A DNA stretch of 64,000 nucleotides from Piezodorus guildinii. Its lineage: Eukaryota; Arthropoda; Insecta; Hemiptera; Pentatomidae. The DNA lies in contig CM041294.1 of NCBI GenBank assembly GCA_023052935.1, positions 98,587,616 through 98,651,615 on the forward strand, in the 5' to 3' direction. Each line of letters opens with the position of its first letter. Positions within the stretch are counted from its first letter, which is position 1. The translations under genes were made by a program, and so were the position numbers. The notes under the pieces are model-generated. The model ran no database searches. It was not told where the DNA came from and saw only the letters and a program-made list of their open reading frames with translations. This document shows, in pieces, positions 44,210-54,797 of this stretch.

Positions 44210-45340
44210 ATGTCTGATGATTATTTAAATTCTTTAATCCTGCGAGTAAATAATTTAATATTAACTACAAATATGGCAAGCTTTCAAATTAAATCGGCAG
44301 ACTACGATCATATCCCTAATTTTAATGGAAATCCACACAATCTATTAAAATTCGTGACAGTTTGTAGACAAGTTTACCAAATCGTGTGTAAACCGGACAA
44401 CTCGTTTAAGGAACTAAACGAACAAAGATTATTAAGTAAACTTTTAGCAAAACTTACGGATGAAGCTGATTATATAAATACAACGTGCGAATTTAGTCGT
44501 GTTGAAGAATTACTAAATTATCTCGAAAGAACCTTCAGAGACAGCCGCTCAATTGAACAATTATCGCATGAATTATTTAATAACAAAATACATCATAAGG
44601 AACACCCTCTTGATTTCCTTCAAAGAATTGATAAGATCCGCACTTTAATAATTTCTAAACATCGGATAGAAAACACACCAAATAGAGAAACAATTATTAG
44701 CGCATTAGAGAAAAGTATTCTTTATTTTTTTTACACTAACATGCCCCTTCACATAAGAACATATCTTATGACTAAAGCAGAAAAGTTAAGAACATTAGAT
44801 AATTTGAGAAATTTAATTCAGAATGAGAACCATCTACTCTTCGATGACCTCATAAATTCGGGAAATATGAAAAGACCCGGAGAACATGATTACAAAAGAG
44901 GCTTCGACCATAAGAAAAAGTTCGATAAAAAACATCACAAACGATTTAATAATTGGCAAAATCCCAATAACCCGTATAACCCACATAATCAAAGACAAGA
45001 GCATCAATATCGACAACAAGAACCTCCACAAGACTACCGGCAGAATAATAATAATAATAATTATTACCAACAATGGCCCCGTCAAGAACAACAAAGGTAT
45101 TTCAACGGTTCAGGTCGATACCGGAATCAAAATTATAATAATAATAAGAAAGATGAAAATCCAACTGTATCCATGAGAACAGTTAGCGCATTCGGGAATA
45201 AACCGAAACAGCCTAATTTCCAAATTCAGCAAGAAGACCCGAAAGACCAAGAAATCAGAGAATTAAGAGAGAAATTAGAAAAATTAGATCCAAATAATTC
45301 TTTTTTAGAGAAAGGCCCGCCAGACAATCAAAACACATAA
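44210..45340 (+). CDS. gag: Gag polyprotein of the errantivirus-type element
   Basis: The structural protein that would form the particle and bind genomic RNA. The frame runs 376 codons from 44210; a second ATG at 44273 (MASFQIKSADYD) is an equally good start and is closer to the conserved beginning. Residues about 30-220 are a helical capsid-like region (LNYLERTFRDSRSIEQLSHE, HPLDFLQRIDKIRTLI). The C-terminal third is basic and Asn/Gln-rich with many Arg, Lys and Tyr and has no CCHC zinc knuckle, as usual for errantivirus Gag. The last part (IRELREKLEKL) could form a short coiled coil. Frame intact. Pol follows in the -1 frame. Confidence 0.85.
   Translation: MSDDYLNSLILRVNNLILTTNMASFQIKSADYDHIPNFNGNPHNLLKFVTVCRQVYQIVCKPDNSFKELNEQRLLSKLLAKLTDEADYINTTCEFSRVEELLNYLERTFRDSRSIEQLSHELFNNKIHHKEHPLDFLQRIDKIRTLIISKHRIENTPNRETIISALEKSILYFFYTNMPLHIRTYLMTKAEKLRTLDNLRNLIQNENHLLFDDLINSGNMKRPGEHDYKRGFDHKKKFDKKHHKRFNNWQNPNNPYNPHNQRQEHQYRQQEPPQDYRQNNNNNNYYQQWPRQEQQRYFNGSGRYRNQNYNNNKKDENPTVSMRTVSAFGNKPKQPNFQIQQEDPKDQEIRELREKLEKLDPNNSFLEKGPPDNQNT
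45301..45307 (+). promoter_or_regulatory. Slippery heptamer T_TTT_TTA for gag-pol -1 frameshifting
   Basis: In the gag frame the codons are TCT TTT TTA GAG, so T TTT TTA fits the canonical X_XXY_YYZ site. The pol frame (-1) has its last upstream stop at 45295-45297, just before the heptamer, and is then open. This is the expected position of the frameshift, near the end of gag (stop 45338-45340). No strong downstream stem-loop was evident by eye. Confidence 0.85.
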
Positions 45341-48300
45341 AAGAAGAGAATAAAAGCCAACTGCCTTATGTTAAAGACCACGCGAATCGTAAATGGCTTA
45401 TTGATACCGGATCTTGGAAGAATTATATAAGACCAGACATTGTACCACCAGATGTTGAAAGAGAAAAAGAAAATTTTACAATAAAAACAGCAACCGGAGA
45501 AGAACTTGGCACGGAATCTATTTAAGTTTATTGCAGAAATAATTTTCTTAAAAACCCCGAAAAAATAAAATTTTATCTATTTAATTTCAGTCCCAATTAC
45601 GAAATACTACTAGGAAATGAGACAATGAGGGAAATGAAATTTAATATCGATTTCGAAACCAACAAAATAAAAACTCGCTATACAGAGTTTGATTTTATTA
45701 TGGAAGACGAAGTTTTAAAATTAGTTTTGAAAGAAGGCGAAAATCAGATAAAAGTAGAACAAAATAAAAATCTATATTTTATTGACTATGAAGATGATAA
45801 GATTAAAATTAAACCTGGCATCTATGATCAAAATATAATAATCGACAGTAAAGTTAACGAAACCATATATTTACCTTTATACTATTTGCAAAAAGAAGAA
45901 GTAGAATTAACAGATTCTAATAAAAAAGGAAACCATGAAATAATAAAACAAATCCCCCAACTAATCAGAACCGACCATATACCTCCTCAAGAAAAATCAA
46001 ATTTAATTAAATTATTATCGAAATATCCATCAGTATTTAAGACTGAAAATGATCCCCTTTCAGCCACTGATTTATTGGAGCATAAGATTAAAACAAAAAC
46101 CGAAGACCCGATATATTCGAAAAATTACAGATATCCCCACCAATTCAAAGAAAATATTAAGGAAGAAATTAAAAAGATGTTAGAATCCAAAATAATAAGA
46201 CCCAGCAATTCCCCTTACAATTCTCCCGTTTGGATTGTCCCGAAAAAGCCAGACGCATCAGGAAAAAGAAAAATACGAATGGTGATTGATTACAGGAAAT
46301 TAAATCGAGAAACAACCCCGGATAAATTCCCCATTCCTAATATTGAAGACCTTTTAGGCAAATTAGGAAAAGCGACGATATTTACAGCAATGGACCTTTG
46401 CTCAGGCTTCCATCAAATAAAAGTCGAAGAAAGTTCTATCCCAAAAACAGCATTTTCTACAGATCAAGGCCACTTTGAATTCCTTCGCATGCCATTTGGA
46501 CTCAGTAATGCCCCAGCAACGTTTCAAAGAGCCATGAATATCATTTTTTCAGATTCTATTAACGTTTTAGTCTATATGGACGATATTATAATTTTTTCTG
46601 AAAATTACAAAGATCATTGGAAACATTTAGAAGAAACTCTTAAAAAGTTAGAAAAACATAACTTAAAGATTCAGCTCGATAAGACAGAATTTTGCAAGAA
46701 AGAATTGTTATTCCTCGGACATATTATCAGCGAACGCGGCATAGAACCTAATCCAGAAAAGATAAAAGCAGTAAAAGATTTTAAACTCCCTAAAAATGAA
46801 AAAGAAATTAAAAGCTTTTTAGGATTAACTGGTTTCTATAGGAAAATGATACCAAATTACGCAAAGATAGCTTCCCCATTAACGAGATGTCTTCGAAAAG
46901 ATCAAAAAGAAATCAAACCAGAGTTATATGAAAACGCTTTTGAGAAATTGAAACAACTTGTATGTAGTAGCCCCATTTTGCAAATTCCAGATTTCAATCA
47001 GGACTTTTTCTTAACAACTGACGCAAGTAATTTCGCCATTGGTGCAGTATTAGCACAGAAGAAAGATGGAAAAGAACTCCCTGTATGTTTTGCATCCAGA
47101 ACACTTAATAAAGCAGAACAAAATTACTCAACAACGGAAAAGGAATGTTTAGCCATTATTTGGGCTTGCAATCATTTTCGACCCTACTTATACGGTAGAA
47201 AATTTTTCATATATTCAGATCACAAACCTTTAGAATATTTAAGAACGTGTAAAACACAGAACGCCAGATTAATTAGATGGAAATTATTGTTAGAAGATTT
47301 CGAATATGACATAAAATACATTGAAGGAAAGGCTAATAAAGTCGCCGATCATTTATCCCGTTACCCTATTGAAGAAAGGAAATTAAAAGAACCAGAATTT
47401 GATATTTTTCATACAGAAAATTCTCCTAATAACTATTCACAAGAAATCGTAGATTTATTACAAGAAATGGGAATAGAAGAAACCCAAGAAGAAGCTAACA
47501 ATGAAAACTTAGAAGGAATTAATAATGATGAAAACATAGAAGAAAATAATAATGGTGAACACCAAGAAATAATTCAAGATGATATATCTTCTTTAGCAAC
47601 GCAGCACTCCACAGAATCCTCCGATAACAGAATCTTAATAGTTGATGATAAATCTAGACCAGTAAATGTTGAGAAAAATCAAATAATAATAAAAAAGGGA
47701 CACGCGAAAATTCAACGCGAAACAATATTCAATAATAAGCAAAGAACAACAATTGAATTTACTTGGCCTTATCATGAAAAAGATTTTGAAATAGAAGAAA
47801 AACTTTTAGAAATCTTAAGACCAAATATAACTTACGGCATATACTGCTCACCCATATCAGATTCTATAGAAAGTGAAAATAATTGGTATAATGCATTATT
47901 TAATAAAGTTGCATCACTCATTAGAGAAAAATTTCCCACAAATAGAATTAAAAGATATTATAAACTATTGCCAGATGTAAAGAACACGGAAGACCAGAAA
48001 TTACTTATCCTTGATTATCATATCGCCAAGACATGCCACAGAGGTATAAATGAAACATATTTAGTTTTGAAAACCAAATTTTATTGGCCCAATATGAAAG
48101 ATCATATCACAGAAATTATAAACAAATGTGACACATGTGGAAAAGGCAAATACGATAGAAGACCTATAAAACAAAAATTTAAAATTACTCCCACACCTGA
48201 GAAACCCTTTACAGATTTAATGATTGATACCTTACACATGAGTAATTATTACATTTATTTAATAGTAGATACTTTTTCCAAAAGAATATTTTCTTATTAC

Positions 48301-49082
48301 GCAACGAGTTATAATGCCATAGAAAGCATGAAAGTATTGAAAAAATATTTAGCATATTTTCCAAAACCCCAAAAAATATCATGTGACAACGGAAGAGAAT
48401 TCGACAATAACTTGTTTAAAGATTTTCTAAACTACTTAAATATTGAATTACATTATACTACCCCCAATCACCCTAACTCTCTTGGATTGCTTAATCGAGC
48501 AAGCTCTTCGTTATTAGAAATTTTAAGACTTATAAACATAGAAAACAAAGATGATAAAGAGGAAGATAAGTTAGAGCAAGCAACGACAGCATATAATAAT
48601 TCCCTTAATCAAGATCCTAAAATGACCCCTAACGAAATAACTTTCGGTATCACTAATGAAACTTATAATGAATCCCCGGAAATAAAAGAATATCTTGTTC
48701 ATGAGTACCATCGGAAAATGAAGCAGCTTTTCGAAATAACTAAGAAAGGTATAGAACAAAATAAAGAGAGAAAAATAGGCAAGTTAAATGAAAATAGAGA
48801 AGACATAGAAATCCCGGAAGATGTGTATATAAAGAGACAACAGAAAAAGAAAATAGATCCTAAATACGAAAAAGGAAAGTATGTTGATAAAAGATTTCAA
48901 AATAGAAATAAAGGTAGAAAGAAAAAACTCCACCCTGATCAAGTCAAACGACCGAAAAAGGTCACTAAGAAAAAGAAATCAAATAATAATAATAATAAAC
49001 CTAGTACAAGTCAAAAAAACCCAGAAATAACTGATGAAGATATTGAGAATGTCATAAAAGAAATAGAAACGTCTAATGTTAC

Positions 49083-49084
49083 AG
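49083..49084 (+). promoter_or_regulatory. Probable splice acceptor for the env mRNA
   Basis: TCTAATGTTACAG|GAG has a branch-like CTAAT and an acceptor AG 13 bases before the ATG at 49097. Errantiviral env is normally made from a spliced mRNA. If this site is used, the ATG at 49076 is removed and translation starts at 49097. Confidence 0.5.
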
Positions 49085-49096
49085 GAGTCAGCCAAG

Positions 49097-50713
49097 ATGA
49101 CTTTGAGTTCGACGACGAATTGTTTCAAGTATCTTCTGATCGCAGCGCTTACGGTTCAGATACAGACCCTGCTAATACAAGATTTATCTGACGGACCAGG
49201 AGCATCCATCGTACAAATTAATCCATCTTTTATAATTGAAGATTGGTACACATTTTTACATTATAAGAATCTTACAAATTTAACAAGAGAAATTCAAACC
49301 CTTAAGATTAGCATTGACGTATTAACAATTAGTAATGAATATAAAACTTTGCATAATATTATTGAACAAAAATATAACAAGATATTAGAAAAAATTAATC
49401 ATATTGTAAATATAAATCGGAATAACCGATCAAAAAGAGGTTTAATTAACGGACTAGGCAATGCTATTAGTTGGCTCACCGGCAATATGGACGCCGATGA
49501 CAAAGAAAAGTATGATAATATTTTAAATAAAATCGAGAGAAATATGTATCACATAGAGCATAATGAAAATGTTAGATTAGGATTAAATAAAGAATTAACA
49601 TCTAAACTTAATAAAGAAATAATTGTTTTAAATAAATATAAGGATAGTATAGAAAAAATAAATAATTTTACAGATTTAGCTCTTACTAAGTTAATGTATC
49701 ATGATTTATTAGCCGTATTAGATTTAGTAGAAAATCAATTAAATGATATAGAATTTTCCTTAGAACAATGTAAATTAGGAATTACCCATCCAAGCATATT
49801 AACGACTAGAGAACTAGAACAATTAAACATACCGTTCGGAGAACCAATCACAGAAAATGTAAAATTAAACTGGTTACTTAGCTCCACATTTTGTTCCCTA
49901 TCAGATACAGGATTAATTTATTATTTTATTAAAATCCCTTTGAAATCATTGCCAAAAACAACTTATTATGCTATGTCATATCCAGTTACAAGGAATAATA
50001 AAGTCATTACTCTAAAGATTAAAGAACAACTAATCATTAGATTTAAAAATTCGTTTTACAATGGAAATTGTATTAAATTAAATAATCATCATTACTGTAA
50101 AGACATGATAGAGATTAAGGACAAATGTATTTTAGAATTATGTAAGAATATAGAATTAAATGATTGTAAAGCTGTAGAAATAAGAACAAACCCTATAATC
50201 AAACTTATACCCACATTACACCAATATTTAACCTTTAATATTAGCAATGTAACAACTAGTGTAACAAACACACAAATGTATCATCTACCATCTACTAGCC
50301 TCCTTAATCTTAATGAAAATGAGAAATTTGTAAATATAAATGTACCACTTTCTTATGTTGACAATGTAAATATTCCTTTTATTTCCTATCATTCTGTTAT
50401 AATAAAAACTATTGTATCAACAAATTTTACTTTTGAGGAATTACAACAAATAGACTTAAGTAATATAGAAATAGAAGAATTAGAACCTTATGATATAACT
50501 GTATCCCAATTTATTTCTTATATATTTTATGTAATATGTTTATATCTTTTATGCTATAATCTTTATCGTCAGTATTGTAAACTGGAATTACTGTGTTCTA
50601 ATCCTTCAAATGATAATCCAAGTACCCATCCTCAACCACCTGAATGTTTTGATGGCAGAGCCAGAGCTTGGTTTCAATATTTACAGAATAGACAAACCGT
50701 CCCAAATCCTTAA
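49097..50713 (+). CDS. env: Env glycoprotein, errantivirus F-type
   Basis: A membrane fusion glycoprotein of the kind related to baculovirus F proteins. The longest frame starts at 49076, but the ATG at 49097 is preferred: it lies just after a good splice acceptor and opens directly with a signal peptide (TNCFKYLLIAALTV). Counting from 49076, a furin-like site RSKR at 118-121 is followed by a fusion-peptide-like GLINGLGNAISWLTG and the DADD motif found in this family. Helical heptad-like segments follow, then several Cys residues, and a single membrane segment FISYIFYVICLYLLCYNLY at about 479-497 with a 45-residue tail. It overlaps the end of pol in another frame. No stop or frameshift is seen. 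Confidence 0.88.
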   Translation: MTLSSTTNCFKYLLIAALTVQIQTLLIQDLSDGPGASIVQINPSFIIEDWYTFLHYKNLTNLTREIQTLKISIDVLTISNEYKTLHNIIEQKYNKILEKINHIVNINRNNRSKRGLINGLGNAISWLTGNMDADDKEKYDNILNKIERNMYHIEHNENVRLGLNKELTSKLNKEIIVLNKYKDSIEKINNFTDLALTKLMYHDLLAVLDLVENQLNDIEFSLEQCKLGITHPSILTTRELEQLNIPFGEPITENVKLNWLLSSTFCSLSDTGLIYYFIKIPLKSLPKTTYYAMSYPVTRNNKVITLKIKEQLIIRFKNSFYNGNCIKLNNHHYCKDMIEIKDKCILELCKNIELNDCKAVEIRTNPIIKLIPTLHQYLTFNISNVTTSVTNTQMYHLPSTSLLNLNENEKFVNINVPLSYVDNVNIPFISYHSVIIKTIVSTNFTFEELQQIDLSNIEIEELEPYDITVSQFISYIFYVICLYLLCYNLYRQYCKLELLCSNPSNDNPSTHPQPPECFDGRARAWFQYLQNRQTVPNP

Positions 50714-50743
50714 ATTTAGAGTTCAGTGGGCTTCACTCTCATA

Positions 50744-50753
50744 AGGACGGAGG
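50744..50753 (+). promoter_or_regulatory. Polypurine tract
   Basis: AGGACGGAGG, with one pyrimidine, abuts the 3' LTR and would prime plus-strand DNA synthesis. Confidence 0.75.
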
Positions 50754-51042
50754 AGTCACGCCACCATGAGGCCATAGTGCACCTGCAGATCACACCATAT
50801 TCCTTGAATCTTATTCAGCAGTCCTATTAACCTATATATACCCTGTCCCTTCTCCCAGGGAACACACACTCTCTTGAAGTCCTCGCAGTAATTACGGTAC
50901 GTAATCTATGTCAGATCTAGTATAGCCATATTGTTATTATCAAGATTGTCATTATTGTCTTTTAAAGTGTTATTATCGATATTTTGTAACTTTTGAATAA
51001 ATAAAATATTTTTTTTACAATAACGAGCACGAACACCAAAAT
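50754..51042 (+). repeat. 3' long terminal repeat
   Basis: 289 bases, identical by eye to 43560-43848. The identity continues two bases beyond (TG) by chance, because the primer-binding site begins TGG and the flank begins TGT. Confidence 0.93.
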
Positions 51043-51046
51043 TGTA

Positions 51047-51385
51047 TAACAAACTAAATGAGGAAAGAGCGAAAATATTTATTTATGTATTTTTTCCGAA
51101 CATCTTTGTAATAATCTTCGTCTTAATTCCAAATAAGTTTATATCTTTTCTCCCAAAATTACTTAATAACAGTGTAAACATTTATGGTGTGAGCCTCGGT
51201 TAGCTTCGTCAGAATTCATGAATGATAATTTAATACAGAAATATATTTGCAATATAACTACTAATTATTCAACTTCTGAGGAGTATAGAGAAAGAACATG
51301 ATAAGTCTTATTTTTTCAGGTTTTGTGTTAGTATTGCTGTTCGCTAGCTCAAAAAGTGTAATTTTAGGTGACTCCTTGTTTTGTT
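51047..51385. other. AT-rich stretch, no gene seen
   Basis: Right flank of the LTR element; nothing recognised. Confidence 0.5.
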
Positions 51386-52430
51386 TTTTTTAACTTCTTT
51401 ATTTAAATCAAAATACAGACATTACAGTGCAGTAGAAGTCACTATCCCACTAAGGTGAGCTCTTGTGTGGGAAAGGAGTTCACCTGCGGCAATTCAATAA
51501 AAGTACAATAACAAATAGTAACAGTTCATAGTATAATACAATACAATACTTAAATAATATAACACAATTTTTATAAAGAAACAGTAACACAGTACACAGT
51601 ATGAAGCAGTAATTGACTAAGCTTAAAAGCTATAAGGAATACATATAAATATATACAAGATATAAAATTGAGGCATGCAAATACAAAATTGAGTTATATA
51701 ATACCTAATTAATACAAAAAACAATTATAAGAAACAGTAAAACAGTAAACAGAACTAAATAGTAACTGACCAACCAAAAGCAATAAAGAATGCAAATTCA
51801 TATATACAAGATATAATATTAAGGCAAGTAAATACAAGATTGAATTACATGATAAGCAATATAAAGAAACATAACATAGTACACAGTAAGGAAATGGCAA
51901 AATCAAAAGGCAATAAAGAATACATATACTTGTATATAGAATAAATATCAGAATGAGTGACTCAGGCTGGCTTTGACGACATGTCTATAGTGATGAGTAA
52001 TTTGGATTCAATAATTCAGCATTTTTTTCTTCACTGAGGGATTTCGCCCATATTTAACATTTTGGTAATAATTTGAATACTTTGGAGGATTTGTGTGAGA
52101 AAATTGAAAATTTGGAGGAATATTGTTGTAAACAGTAGCAATGGAATAACAAGTGGGGTGTGTCGTCCAGGTATGTTTTGGTCTTGGCACAAGTAAGCTA
52201 TAGTAATTTTTCAGTCTTGTAGAAAAACGGTGGTCAATCTTCCCGACTAGCTCATCCCGTCTAAAATAACAGCTTCTTCATAATTGAGACCATGTATAAT
52301 TGTTTTGCAGACATCACATTAAGGTCCGAGAATATATTAATTGATGGGGGTCCTTTATTGATACCCAAAATTACCTTAATAATCTTTCTCTGCACAATCT
52401 CAAATCTTTCTCTGTTTAAACGGGAAAACA
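51386..52430 (-). pseudogene. 3' end of a CR1/L2-like LINE with tandem repeats in the 3' UTR
   Basis: On the minus strand 52430-52270 encodes RERFEIVQRKIIKVILGINK, then IFSDLNVMSAKQLYMVSIM, the C-terminal pattern (LQKK.IR.ILG....S...LF..L.I.....LY) of CR1/L2-type reverse transcriptases. It is continued in 52190-52008 by HPTCYSIATVYNNIPPNFQF and ending ...VKKKMLNY. Stops lie between the two parts. The following 600 bases are 3' UTR, ending near 51390 with TTTAAATAAAG and A-rich sequence. RT core and endonuclease are absent. Confidence 0.65.
51577..51945. repeat. Tandem repeat, about 140-150-bp units, three copies
   Basis: AAGAAACAGTAACACAGTACACAG-like starts occur at 51577, 51729 and 51866. 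Each unit continues with a GCAATAAAGAATGCA-type word, an ATATACAAGATATAA word, and TTGA(A/G)TTA.AT. Units differ in length and sequence. They lie in the 3' UTR of the LINE relic and are the main part of it. Confidence 0.75.
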
Positions 52431-52814
52431 TTTACACTATTAGCAATTTTATAAAATCTGTGAAGAGAAATAACATGACTACGTCCTATCAAACTGGAGA
52501 AGTAGCTGATAGGTAATAATTTGGTTCCGTATTTTGAAACAAATCAATATTTTATGTCATTTTCTGTTGATTAAATTAATGTTTTTTTTGGAACATTATT
52601 TCATCAACGTTGGAGTATTTCTCTATTGAATTGGCTTTCTTTTACGGAAATATCATGACAAGTCTATACAGTTTCTCACAAAATTGACTAAGTCTTATCA
52701 AACAACATTATCAAGCCTAAAATTTTTTGTAACATTTATTTCAGTACTTTTTTAAATATATTAAACGTGCTAATAACATTCTAGCAATAAATAAAAATCA
52801 CTCAAAGTACATTA
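52431..52814. other. AT-rich stretch, no gene seen
   Basis: Nothing recognised. It ends at the TA flank of the next MITE. Confidence 0.5.
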
Positions 52815-52959
52815 GGGGTACTCACTACGTTTGCTATAGCATGCTAATTGTGTTATTTTGCTTAACCCGTCGAGTTTCTACGGTTATTTCCTGTATAAAA
52901 TTGATGGGTTTAGCACAATAGCACAAATAGCATGATATAGCAAAAGTAGTGAGTACCCC
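52815..52959. mobile_element. 145-bp palindromic MITE, copy 2
   Basis: Same ends (GGGGTACTCACTACG ... GTAGTGAGTACCCC), same length and same palindromic body as 31465-31609, in the opposite orientation of its centre. TA lies on both sides. Differences include GCTAATTGTG for GCTATTTGTG in the left arm. Confidence 0.9.
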
Positions 52960-53076
52960 TATTATGAGAAAAGTTGAAATTTTAAAAATGCTATCTTGGT
53001 AAAAATCAAAATTTGTCTTATTCATTATACTCTACCCCTTGAGATACCCTCCATATCGTATAGTATTTCAAATCAG

Positions 53077-53107
<31 letters not shown>

Positions 53108-53734
53108 GTGGTTTTAGGTAGGAAGTGATTTTCATTTTCCTGTCCTTTAGATCTGTCGACCCTGCTTAAAATTGGGGAATCGTTATAATCTCTGACAAAA
53201 TCTTTAATTGCTAAAAAATGTTAAACTCAGTTTCGAGTACTGTGCTTACAGGTTCTTAATCAGACTACTTAGAATATTTCTCCAGACTTTTTATTTATTT
53301 TTCTTAACCCCAGAGTATGCTTTGGCGATGAAGGTCTATATAATCCCGGATCCGATTGTGAATAGAAGGGAAGGGGTATGAGGAACATATTAGGGAGATC
53401 TTAATCAAAAGGGTACCCCTACGCCATTCATAGCCGTTCCTCTAAGATCCCAGACCCCAAATTACTTCAGCCACTGAATACGATATGCGGCCTCATACCC
53501 TTATCCTCTATTTATCTGCATCCAGTAATGACAGCAACGAGGCTTCTCATCATCAATTGGCGTGTTTTATTTATATTTATCTGTGGAGGAACAACAAGTT
53601 ATGTTAAGGAAGACATTAAAAAAAAAAAATTAAAAACTATATATTTTTTAATCAGTTTTATGTAAAGTAGAATTTCATTTAATTAATCGATCAATGAAAA
53701 AAACAGATCCTTTTGTATGACAAAAAAAAAATAT
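52960..53734. other. Unassigned stretch with poly(T) and a moderately GC-rich segment
   Basis: A T tract lies at 53079-53107. 53320-53540 (TCCCGGATCCGATTG, GGTACCCCTACGCC, AGACCCCAAATTAC) has fewer A/T than its surroundings but no recognised product. Confidence 0.4.
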
Positions 53735-53738
53735 ATTA

Positions 53739-53780
<42 letters not shown>
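53735..53780. repeat. (AT)n microsatellite
   Basis: TA-rich run with two interruptions. Confidence 0.9.
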
Positions 53781-53784
<4 letters not shown>

Positions 53785-53929
53785 ATCTTTAATGTAAATC
53801 CTAATTTAAAATATCTATGTACCTACTGTATGATTATTCATTGTTCAATGTATTCTTTTCTATATCTCCAACAATAACATTATATATTAATTATTGTATA
53901 ATAATATTAATGTTCTGTTTTTTTGTTTT

Positions 53930-54034
53930 TCCATTGTTAAGGCATGATTATGAGAACAATAAATTCTCGAAACGTCACATAGATAAGATTGTTTATTCAT
54001 AGACTGAAACCTGAGAACAACAGAAACTTTTATA

Positions 54035-54072
<38 letters not shown>
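53930..54072 (+). repeat. Repeat with hammerhead-like hairpin and (AT)n tail, copy 2
   Basis: TTGTTAAGGCATGATTATGAG, a GAGAA/TTCTC hairpin, GAAACGTCAC, then ATTGTTTATTCATAGACTGA and a TA tract at 54031-54072. Collinear with the minus strand at 9862-9990, including the TA tail. Confidence 0.6.
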
Positions 54073-54073
<1 letters not shown>

Positions 54074-54790
54074 GTCAATACACTTGAAATCGTCCAATTT
54101 TCATTCATTTTGCCGCTCAACATTTTTTATTTTAATGTTTTTTTTTACCAGTCATCTCTATTATTTTATAAATTAAAAAACCGAGATAATTGTTTTTTCT
54201 GATAAATACTTTTAGTGTTACAGCTGTTTTATGTCAGCTTCTCGACTGAAAACATGTGTTGAGAAAATCTCGCTAATTCTGGTAATTTTGCAGAATCAAG
54301 TCAAAACAAAAATTAACAATAAGATAAGGATGTGGTTTATATATTTTGTCCTTACAACTCATTAGTTTGAAATTTATAAAAGTGGTTGAAAAGTTCTTGA
54401 AAATTAATAAAAAATGAGACATTTTGCGAATCAAATGTCTAAAAAGAAAAATATATTATTTTTCCATACATAGCCTACTACAACCCTACTTGCTGTGAAA
54501 ATTTCGATCTTTAGAACTTCGCAAATTTTTGTTTATGAATTTCTATGAAATATGGAAACTCGTTTTTTGCGAAAGTTACACGGAAATATACAGTTAAAGG
54601 TACAGGCTAGTGCAATGTCAGCACTGAATCATTTCCCGTCTTAGTCTTCATAAATACGACCCCCTCTTGGCGTGAGAAATCATTCTAGAAGTAACCTAAA
54701 ATGACTATGGTAGTGAAACTGGAATTTTTCCTGGTTGTTTGTCTTACAGTTTAGAATATTTATAATGATGGAGTTTTGTTGACCGTTGAG
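54073..54790. other. AT-rich stretch, no gene seen
   Basis: Nothing recognised. Confidence 0.5.
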
Positions 54791-54797
54791 AAATTAG

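Larger units (their letters stand above)
45298..49191 (+). pseudogene. pol: Pol (protease, RT, RNase H, integrase) with an in-frame stop
   Basis: Enzymes for maturation, reverse transcription and integration. The protease motif LIDTGS is at 45397-45414. An in-frame TAA at 45523-45525 follows about 40 codons later. From 45625 the frame is open for 1188 codons. Numbered from there: RT palm D257 in FTAMDLCSGFHQI and YMDD at 317-320; RNase H TDAS with D466 and later SDHKPLEYL; integrase zinc finger H799, H805, C835, C838; integrase core D868 (IDTLHM) and D921 (CDNGREF). The residue 36 positions after D921, where the catalytic Glu is expected, is Asn957 (codon 48493-48495). The C-terminus is Lys-rich and overlaps env. 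The stop and the missing Glu both argue against autonomous activity. Confidence 0.88.
43560..51042 (+). mobile_element. Full-length errantivirus-type LTR element (gypsy-like insect endogenous retrovirus)
   Basis: A 7.48-kb element bounded by two 289-bp LTRs that read as identical, with primer-binding site, gag, pol, env and polypurine tract in order. LTRs start AGTCAC, like the AGT(G/T)A starts of many errantiviruses. The flanks CGTA (43556-43559) and TGTA (51043-51046) form a one-mismatch, four-base YRYR duplication, the type preferred by gypsy integrases. Presence of an F-type env sets it apart from plain Ty3/gypsy elements. Gag and env are intact; pol carries a stop codon and an altered integrase active-site position, so this copy cannot replicate alone. 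Confidence 0.93.

Noticed and set aside
43964..44228. Small genes in the leader of the LTR element
   Set aside because: The peptides have no similarity, overlap each other in different frames, and lie where a non-coding leader is expected.
44834..45176. Frames opposite or overlapping the Asn/Gln-rich part of gag
   Set aside because: They mirror AAT/AAC repeats of gag (Ile/Leu runs on the other strand) and have no independent support.
53930..53990. Functional hammerhead ribozyme in the TA-tailed repeat
   Set aside because: The hairpin and GAAAC box are fine, but the box before the hairpin (ATGATTAT) departs too far from CTGATGA for catalysis.
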